In this document: positions 55,771 through 64,000 of the stretch, one piece after another
Numbering within the stretch: position 1 is the first letter of the stretch
Layout of the letters: each line of letters opens with the position of its first letter
Origin: Spongospora subterranea f. sp. subterranea
Lineage: Eukaryota > Endomyxa: Phytomyxea > Phytomyxea > Plasmodiophorida
DNA: 64,000 nucleotides
Assembly (NCBI GenBank): GCA_049724395.1
Contig: JAUGWO010000017.1
Location: forward strand, 27,851-91,850
Reading direction: 5' to 3'
Program-made: the position numbers and the translations under genes
The notes under the pieces: generated by a model
Database searches by the model: none
Told to the model about the DNA's origin: nothing
The model's input: only the letters and a program-made list of their open reading frames with translations

Positions 55771-57447
55771 ACCGTGTTCCGCTTCCGGTTCCAAGAATTG
55801 ATTATGAAATATCTTCACCTTCTTACCGGTCTCTTTTAATGTATTGATCAGCTGTTGAACGAACTGAACCAACCGGGCTTCCTTTGAGCCCGGGGAACTG
55901 GAACACGCGGCGCGTTCAATGGCGACCTGGTCATTGATGTAAATCCATGTCAAAATTTCGTGACAACTTGTGACACAACGTTCCAGACGCTCTTTGTAAA
56001 TTTCCCACAAATATTCAGCTAAAAGTGATGACTTGGTTGTGGACAGAGAATGAACTTGATCGGATAGTCTAAAAGTGACGTGGGACTGTGACTTAGCGAG
56101 GAACTTACTATTCTGGTTGTCAATAAAATGAGTCGCGATTTTGAAGACAACTTTCCCAAGAACCTCTAAACAATCATCTTGATTTAATCGCAATTCTAGC
56201 ACAATGTCTAATGTGGGTTCGATCAAGGCGTTCACCAATATGTCATCACGCCAAGCTGAGTTATGATTATCAGAAATCTGTTGAAAAATTTGTGCATGAT
56301 TCTGATTCAACATAATGCTGAACTTTTCAAGAACAGCCCATTCTTCAATCGTCGGAGTATCATGCAAATGATCGCTGAAAACTTTAACAACCGCTGCGTA
56401 TACTTTGCTGTAAAACAAGGCACCCGCTTTGGCAGGAACAGCTGGTGCTGCGGCTTTGAGTACTCGTTTGAGCAGCATATCAGGCCCAGGACAGAGCGAT
56501 TCATGTGAGCCACCACATAATAGATTTCGCAGCCATTGAACTGCAACAGGTGGGGCCGTTCTTAAAAATACATTTATCGGGGTAGAGATTTTAGATGACA
56601 CTCTGAAGAATTCTCCCCTGGGATAACTGCTGAGAATTGGTTGGAACAACTGTTTCAACTGTAACAGACACTGATCTTTCAAACCTGAAGCGAGTTTCGG
56701 AATAAAGGATGGAGAAAAAGCTTCGAAATAGTCCATGTCCGTACGCTGAAGAACAAGAGACCATTGGGAATTGAGGGGCAACTCCAATGAGAGGGGATAT
56801 GCAGATTTGTCAGGAACTAACGGAGGTGATAGGGTATCAGAACTTTGGCCATTGTTGACACATTCAGGACTTAAAGGAAATAGTATCGATGTTGTTGGTT
56901 GATTAGGAAATTTCAATATTGCACTATCAATATTGGGGGAAATCGATTGGGAATTGAGAGACAACTCCAATGAGAGGGGATATGCAGATTTGTCAGGAAC
57001 TAACGGAGGTAATAGGGTATCAGAACTTTGGCCATTGTTGACACATTCAGGACTTAAAGGAAATAGTATCGATGTTGTTGGTTGATTAGGAAATTTCAAT
57101 ATTGCACTATCAATATTGGGGGAAATGGATTGGGAATTGAGAGACAATTCTAATACGCAGTCGGAAGAGTGGGGCGGATCTAACGCAGATAAAGAGGCTG
57201 ATAGGGGATTGCTTGATGATGCACCATAAGCCAATTCAGGAACAGATGAGGAGCTTCCAGGTGGTAGATCAATATTGACCGAAGACATTGATTGACGTCG
57301 GTTCAGAAGTCCCTGCTTCATGGCAGACGGTGAAGCAACACCTTTCTCACCTAATGGAGATATGTTCGCCCTTATCGGTTGACGACGAATTGGCCCAGCG
57401 CTTACAACACTACATATGCAGAATATGGCCATCATCAGGGAGACCAT
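55669..57447 (-). CDS. Secreted protein of unknown function with tandem repeat
   Basis: An intronless 592-residue protein if started at ATG 57447. This start places a signal peptide at the N terminus (MVSLMMAIFCICSVVSAGPI). The in-frame extension to 57672 would bury it, so I prefer the internal start. Residues about 75-215 are Ser/Pro/Leu-rich and contain a near-perfect tandem duplication of about 61 residues that starts LELSLNSQSISPNIDSAILK. Residues about 240-590 look globular and alpha-helical (LLQLKQLFQPILSSYPRGEF, TPTIEEWAVLEKFSIMLNQN). No domain recognised. It is the only intact host-like gene in 42-64 kb, lying between LINE fragments, where fast-evolving secreted genes are often found. 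Confidence 0.75.
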   Translation of the reverse strand: MVSLMMAIFCICSVVSAGPIRRQPIRANISPLGEKGVASPSAMKQGLLNRRQSMSSVNIDLPPGSSSSVPELAYGASSSNPLSASLSALDPPHSSDCVLELSLNSQSISPNIDSAILKFPNQPTTSILFPLSPECVNNGQSSDTLLPPLVPDKSAYPLSLELSLNSQSISPNIDSAILKFPNQPTTSILFPLSPECVNNGQSSDTLSPPLVPDKSAYPLSLELPLNSQWSLVLQRTDMDYFEAFSPSFIPKLASGLKDQCLLQLKQLFQPILSSYPRGEFFRVSSKISTPINVFLRTAPPVAVQWLRNLLCGGSHESLCPGPDMLLKRVLKAAAPAVPAKAGALFYSKVYAAVVKVFSDHLHDTPTIEEWAVLEKFSIMLNQNHAQIFQQISDNHNSAWRDDILVNALIEPTLDIVLELRLNQDDCLEVLGKVVFKIATHFIDNQNSKFLAKSQSHVTFRLSDQVHSLSTTKSSLLAEYLWEIYKERLERCVTSCHEILTWIYINDQVAIERAACSSSPGSKEARLVQFVQQLINTLKETGKKVKIFHNQFLEPEAEHGDLYFLSISPQIADIFEKSGFVLEEAKQSFRFDL

Positions 57448-57734
57448 CGTAGTCAGAAATGAGGCGGGTTTTGTCAGGTCAACTTTACGGATAACCAATG
57501 AGCAACTGCGCCGACTCATCAACAGTCGACTGATCCACCCCGTAGTTTGCGGTTGATAGCCCCGCAAGTCCGCAGCGACTGGCACGAGGCTATTTGGAAT
57601 TGGCGGACGAATGGAGAGACTGGCGCGTTTTACCGCAAATAAGTCACTGTACACATGATAGGCCTCGTCCAATCCTTTCCAGAGGTACCACTTGTACCCT
57701 GATTGTTAATATTGGGACGACAAAATCTATCTAC

Positions 57735-60700
57735 ATTCTGAGAGCCACCGATGGTGGTATTGAATGGAACGGGGTGTATTTATCTGCGAAGAAACACCTG
57801 ACCTTATAATCTGGCAACCGACTACCAACCAAGACGTGAGTATTTCATCTTTATCTGTAAAATTAGGGAATCTGCGGTTCCCGAACTGTATAATGAGAAA
57901 GGTTTTCTGGATCATTATACGAGTTGGCTATATAACTGCTCATCCGTTAAACGCTTAAACGCATCGATTAAAATAAGGATTTTCAATGATTACAGCTTGG
58001 CCACAATAAAGCACTTTAATGGCAATCATAAAAACATGAAAACCGATAAACATCCGATTACGGAAACAATTTTTTTTTTTTTTGTGATTGAGTTTGCACT
58101 TTTCATGCAGGTCGGCCGGTCCCACGGCTATTGGGCCAAGATTCGTTTCTTCGACTCGCGTCTCAGAAGCTCCTCCCAGTATCAGGCTCGCACCCGAAAT
58201 ATAGACCTTCGCCGGTAGTTCAGCATTTTGGTCGACGCAAAGGGTAGTGTGGGGTTAGAATAGTCCTACATATTCCGTCCCAACTAAAAAACGTACCCGG
58301 AAAACTCTGTATCCGGGACACTAAAAATTCCCTAAGGAACACCCTTTGGCCTAACCAGGTCGCATCCTTACTAGACAGCTCGGTTTTTGCATAGAGGTTG
58401 TCCTCCTCTTCGGCCTGTATTTAGAGAGGTAGCACCTCTTCGCTACGGTTAGGTAGCTGATTTTTTATCGAGGTTTTACTCCTCTTCGGAAAATATTTAT
58501 CTAGGCTGCCTCCTCTCTCTCACTGTCTCGATCGCCGTCTGCCCTTCTTAGGATCCTGTTCATTTCTTGCGGGTATTCCCACAGTGCATTTTCTGCTCGT
58601 GTATTCGGATTCGGGTTCCTGTGGTTCTAGATGTAGCACCTCTTTTTCACTGCCCTTCTTAGGATCCTGTTCATTTCTTGCGGGTATTCCCACAGTGCAT
58701 TTTCAAATGATGAGGTGTTCAAACCTTTGTACTCTTTCCTGACTTTACTCAACTTTCCTTGTAACGCCTTGCAGTGTAACACCTGATGTTCAATCGTCTC
58801 TATTTCCGTATTACACCATCTGCATATGTTACTGTCATCCATATTCAGGTTCTTCAGGTGATTTCTTGCACAAGAGTGCCCAGTTCTTGCTCTGTTGAGA
58901 AGCGGGGTTGTAGGTTTAATCTTCCTTTCGTTTAGCGTCATTAATATCTTAAATTTATCCCTTTCTGGGTATCCTTTGAATCTGCTAGCTTGAACTCGTT
59001 CTTTGATGTAATCTTTAAGGTTTTCTCTCTCTCTTTTCTTAAGATGCAGTTTGAACGATGATATAAATGGGTCATGTTGAATTTCATCGCCGTCCATCGA
59101 TGCTTGCTTTGCTAGTTGATCAATGTCATCGCTGTGTCCTATGGGGACTTTCATCTCGTCTTCATTATTGTTGTCGTTTTCCACGTGACTTGGTATAAAG
59201 TGAATATCCACCATGTTTTCTTTTGTTAATTTCGCTAATTTATCTGCACATTCCGCAACGATAGCGTTCACTCTCCTTGGTTTTATCGGTAAGGATTGTA
59301 GTTGACTCATCCATGATAAGGAATCTGTCATTATGTGGATATGTCTTCCCTCATAGTTCTGGTCTACAGCTATATCTAGTCCACTATTCAGTGCAATAAT
59401 CTCACATTCATATGATGATGTCACTTCTATTCCTAGTTTAACGGTAATTATCTCTTCGTTGGTCTCGCCTTTTTCATCTCTATTTGTATAATCAATTAGC
59501 AGAGCTGCCGCTCCTCCGCCAACATCCTTATTAAAACTCCCATCTGTCCATAGTTCGATATCTGGGTTTGTCGGCAATAGCTTTCCTTTTTTGTGTTTTT
59601 TGATTGCTTTTTCCCTATTTGAGGAATGGTATTTGACCTTATATAATCCCTCCAATATTCGTGCTGGTATATCAGTCCTAGTATGAACTGCATCATATGT
59701 GTCAGGTACTCTCTCTTTGAGTGCTTTCCATACCTCCCCTAATGGGGTCCATCCATCGCCATCTCCATTCCAGGCAGCATATTCACTTCCTAATAATGTG
59801 CCATTTGCCTGTGCTGAAAGTACTGTCATTGTTGTCTCTGGGATTATTCTATCCTTTAATAATGGGAATCGTGATATCGCATGTAATAATGGGATTGGTG
59901 TCGATGGGAAACATCCTGTATATGTTCTCATATAGTCTCTATATGCAATTTCCATCGGGTTCAGAGTGGTCTTCATGGTTTGGTGTATTTCCGCTGCAAG
60001 CCATGGCAGGTAGTAATTGAGTTTTCCGCCTATGAATCCTCGACATATTTTTTGAAAGGTCGAAACTGGAATTCCATATTTTCGTAGCCCTCTCATTAAT
60101 TTGCATCTATTACGGAAACAACTAAAACTAACACGCCAACAAAAAACACGAGAACAACACAATAAACCTAAACACACACATCATAATATGCAACATACAG
60201 TCATCAGACTACACAGCAAAACTCTATTGGCACATCGAAGGGAAAAAACCAAAGAGCACAATCACTTAAGAGAACGACAAAAGGTGGACACAGTAATGAA
60301 TTGCACAAGACATGTCCCATAGAAATTGACATTCAAAGATGTAGTTGGAGTAGGCAATTGTGCACTTGAAGCAATGAGAACATGAGGAGCAATATCAGAC
60401 ATTACTGTACAACAATTACGTAGAGACATGTGTGATTATGACAGAGACCCAAACCAGGGAAGAATCATAGCGACAAAATACTGAACTACTGTACACCGAA
60501 TCATTAGACAATGAAAATCCTACTCTTGATGAATATCTAGACATAATGGAACAGGACCGACAATGGGCTGGACTATTTAAACTATCAATAGCAGCGTTTT
60601 TATATAAGATCAACATAATCATAATTAGCCAGGGAACACAAGTACTACAGAAGACTGATATACTGAAATGGATAGCGTGATTCTTTCCAAAACTGAGAGA

Positions 60701-63700
60701 CAACGTTCATGGAACAAAACGATGTATTTGCTACACCACATGAAGGGAAAACCAACAACACCGATTGGACATAGTAGACTAAACCATTATGGGACCCTAT
60801 TCCCAATAAACGAAGACACTCTGATACATAGCAGCATTACAACAATACATGATCAATGTAAGAAATACGTTAAAAATTTCATTGGAAACAACATTATCGG
60901 CCACTAGATGGACCAAAACAGGTCTCATTAATGATAACTGAAAACGAATGTTTGATGAACAAACTTGAAACACCAACGACGTCACGAACTCAGTCGAGCC
61001 ATTATCTGCAAACTGGGAAGAACGAACAAGAGCAACGCACAACGCTGACAATTAAACAACAGGACCAGCCAATTACTGCAAAAACTGGAAAAGCTTAGCG
61101 TTGTCACAAGCGACACCACCAAGGGAAGTCCACAGCAGGCGATAACTAGAGAGAATGAATCAATCCAACGTTTAGACCAACACCATCATGTGCCAAAACG
61201 CAAAATCACCATCTCCGGCAACATCGAGAAAAAAGACAATGGCCAAACAAACACAGAAGAATGCTACAAAATTTAGAAAAGATAAGTGTCCCCAAAATAT
61301 CCTCTAACAACAATGCCTCAACCAAACAAAAAAGACAGCTGAAAATAAACAATGTTTTGAGCTCCTTAATATTGAAGCGAAACAAGTAAAGGATAACAGA
61401 AATTAAATTATAGGACAATGGAACAGATCTTCATTAAGCGAAGAGAAGGCAACCGAACTGGCACATTTTGCGAATCAACACCAAAGATGTCATGGATTCC
61501 ACACTACGAGTGTGATGAATGATAAAAACACTCAGGAATATTTTGGCGAGAACATGTCAAAATAGAGAAACTAAATACACCGGCAATTCAATGTTTTAGA
61601 CAATTCGCTAATACAAAACAGATTGTTAAAAAATACGACGAAATGATACTGATACACACTTATATCCCACCTGATATAGACAGACAAATTAGAAGAGCAT
61701 ATTGGAAACAGATTGAAATCTTCTCAGAAACAAAACAAGACTCAATTCTCATCAGAGGAAACCTAAATACTAGAGAGGAGAGATTTGGCACAAATCATAC
61801 AGAAAATCACACATACCTAGATGGAATACTAGAGGAGTTTAGAATTATGAACAATCCTGAATCACCAACCAGAGAGAACAACACATTACATATCACACTG
61901 GCGAATAGGAAAATGACAAAACAGATTGTGAACTTCAAGGTTCACACAGACTTGAACAGTGATCATCTTCCTACGACAATCGAAACCAGCATTAGAGGAA
62001 AAACGAAAAACATATTCCGATTGATAGAAAAAGGGTCAAAAACTTCGACAACAGATCAACAGCAAAGACACTACCTAGTGTCAGCCATCCGAAACCAACC
62101 AGCCCATACTATGAGACTGTGCAATTTCACTGCAATGCTACAACAAAGCATAAAACAACGTTTCGTTAGAATGGCCAGGTGCAAGTTCTTGAACAAACAC
62201 CTGAAGGCGGCACTTAAACTAAGAAACAAATTCAGACGCAAATTACTCAGAGCGATACGCTTTGAAACAAACGAAACACAAATTACAAAGACAAACGAAG
62301 CACTAAACCAAGCGGCGATATAATTTAGGAAACATTATGTCAAAGCCAATAACAAACATCTGACAAAATTGGTCAAAACAGCATGTAAGGATAAGACAGG
62401 AGCACAAATCTGAAAACAAACAAACGAAGAAAGTAATACGAAACCTTGACAAATGAAGCGAAACCAGAGGTGGAAAACATCGCCTCGAAATTAAAAGAAA
62501 TCTATAGTTCACCAGATCTGGAACTGACCGAAATAGCAAAAGTGGAGCACGAGTTACTCCTGACAGAATTTTCGAAAGAACAACTGGAGATACCAGCAGC
62601 AAATATCACTAAGTAGAGAATTGGAAGGAGCAGTTAAAAAAGCAAACAACAAGTCTGCGGGTGGAATATATGGAATCCCCAACAGCAATGTTTAATTAAG
62701 CTGTTGGAAATTCCAAATCACATAATCAAGGGTACATTTTTAAAAGCAATCAATACCGATCTCATCGACATTGGGAATTTCCACAGGAAATGAAGATCGC
62801 CAGAATACCATTATCGAAAGCGAAACCAGGAGAATATCGACCTATATCATTATTGCCTAACATAGCAAAGATTGTGGAAGGAATTATTGAACATAGAATA
62901 CGACAACAAGCGAGTGAGGCCATACCAGATAACCAATCTGAATGTCGACCAGCACAAAGGACAACACATGCACTGTTAAGACTGCCACATAATGCAGGAT
63001 TAAAGGCGGCAAAAGACCAACAATTCGCCATGATAGTCTACGACTTCATGAAGGATTTAGATAGAGTGCAACGAACACTTCTAATCCAGAAAGTGAGGAT
63101 AGATCAATAACTGATATTACTGATTAATGACTGGATTTGAGGTGAATTACAGAAACACCAATTCTGAATTACTTAGTCAGGAGAATGGTATTCCACAGGG
63201 ATCCAGTGTAATTGTGCTGCTGTGGATAATCTACATATATGACGTCCCTATAGAGACTAATAACAGTAATTTGTATGTGGATGACACAGCACAATGGGCT
63301 ATTGGAGACACAAAACTGAGAAGTGATAGTGCTAAACTACAGCAACTGTGTAATGACAACAGTATTAAAATCCAATGGCTTAAAACAAACATTTTATTCA
63401 ATGTACACTCACCCACAGATAAATTGTTTATCAATGGGCAAACGACCCAGACGCCAAAAAATAGTGCAATACCTTGGAGCAACGCTAAACGCCAATAATG
63501 ATAATAACCACTCAACTTTCACTATTCTACTGACAGAAGTGGCCAACGATATGAGGAGAAGATGTAAACTGGTACGAGAAATAAGAAAATACCGGATACC
63601 ACACAGACCATATCAACAAATATGTCGAGGATTTATAGGAGGGAAACTGCACTATTACCTACCTTGGTTGGCAGGAGAAATCAACAAGAACATGAGTAGG

Positions 63701-63801
63701 ACATTGCGACCCATTGAGACAGAATATAAGGACTATACGAGAACATATACAGGATGTTTTTCAAATCAACCCCGATCCCTGATATTACATGAAATATCAG
63801 G
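57735..63801 (+). mobile_element. LINE copy C, interrupted by copy B
   Basis: The 5' part (57735-58069) matches 47322 onward of copy A without the solo LTR. The element resumes at 60109 with ACGAGAACAACACAATAAAC, shared with copy A. It continues through a decayed ORF1 start (knuckles deleted), the OTU-like segment with its His motif NHYGTL (about 60780-60800), APE (SDHLPTT type ending, about 61965), RT (PISLLPNIAKIVEGIIEHRI, YVDDTAQW about 63270) and the post-RT region. It stops at about 63801 inside the sequence that in copy A reads GCAATATCAGGATTCCC, so the RNase H and 3' UTR are absent. The remaining 200 bp of the window hold only a C tract at 63829-63839. Confidence 0.85.
58070..60108 (-). 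mobile_element. LINE copy B, 5'-truncated insertion inside copy C
   Basis: The insertion is flanked by ATTACGGAAACAA at 58057-58069 and 60109-60121, a perfect 13-bp target duplication. A poly(A) tail (T run from 58070) lies at the left, showing minus orientation. The ORF from about 60108 to 58627 is open for about 490 codons: post-RT region (ICRGFIGGKLNYYLPWLAAE), RNase H (IELWTDGSFNKDVGGGAAAL, YECEIIAL, HIMTDSLSWM, SDDIDQLAKQ; all acidic residues present) and a CCHC-like end CRWCNTEIETIEHQVLHC. The 3' UTR (58084-58626) contains an approximately 110-bp tandem duplication (CTGCCCTTCTTAGGATCCTG at 58540 and 58650) and CCTCTTCGG-rich hairpins. The copy was truncated at birth upstream of the RNase H. 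Confidence 0.92.
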
Positions 63802-64000
63802 CACGTGAAAACTTGATTCATTGATTGAAGACCCCCCCCCTCCCCAGATGTCGCCAATACGTGTTTGAACTACTTGAGAAGTCAGCCAATCGAATTAGTT
63901 GATGGTCTCTCCTTTTCGAAATGGGTTAGAGAAAACCTGCACAAGGTTGACTGCCTCGGCTTTACAAATTGCAAAATCATAATAGAAGTAACTGCACGAA

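Noticed and set aside
57735-57960. Host gene exon shared with 47322-47480
   Set aside because: Both copies lie at the 5' ends of LINE family members in the same orientation, so this is LINE 5' sequence.
1-64000. CRISPR arrays, bacterial operons or prophage
   Set aside because: Spliceosomal introns throughout and eukaryotic gene content; the short repeats are contiguous minisatellites without spacers.

Overview
The window is nuclear DNA of a small-genome eukaryote, most likely a protist or early-diverging fungus; the sequence alone does not let me name the lineage. Genes use the standard code and are split by very short spliceosomal introns. The introns whose ends I could fix by reading frame are 43 to 72 bp long, and some show a CTAAC-like branch point just before the AG. 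Ordinary eukaryotic genes are present: D-aminoacyl-tRNA deacylase, TFIIE alpha, TRAP beta, cytosolic phenylalanyl-tRNA synthetase beta, ATG4 and a class I glycerate kinase.

Layout. 1-352 is a fold-back MITE. 0.85-14.5 kb holds a tandem segmental duplication of a P-loop NTPase gene of the RHS/Crinkler type (three copies, one whole) with a serine/threonine kinase (one whole copy, one remnant). A possible RhoGAP protein lies between them. 14.8-34.2 kb is the gene-rich core: DTD1, TFIIE alpha, TRAP beta, a secreted repeat protein, a discoidin-like membrane or secreted protein, PheRS beta, a secreted protein with cadherin-like and laminin-IV-like parts, ATG4, a TM plus Cys-rich microprotein and glycerate kinase. 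34.3-35.2 kb is an array of 37 copies of a 25-bp repeat.

35-64 kb is mostly mobile DNA. It contains a decayed Ty3/gypsy reverse transcriptase remnant and three nested TA-flanked elements whose ends include CCGTA; the middle one is a pogo-like transposon with a spliced passenger gene. A degraded chromodomain Ty3/gypsy element follows. There are four copies or fragments of a LINE that carries a CCHC ORF1, an OTU-like protease segment, an APE endonuclease, RT and RNase H. Two insertions can be ordered: a solo LTR into one LINE, and one LINE into another with a 13-bp target duplication. A single host-like gene for a 592-residue secreted protein sits among them.

The most interesting items are the pogo passenger gene with an intron-conserved paralogue just outside the element, the OTU-like segment in the LINE, the NTPase/kinase duplication with its conversion-like patch, and the 25-bp array that repeats TAATATTAC between self-complementary AGATCT sites.
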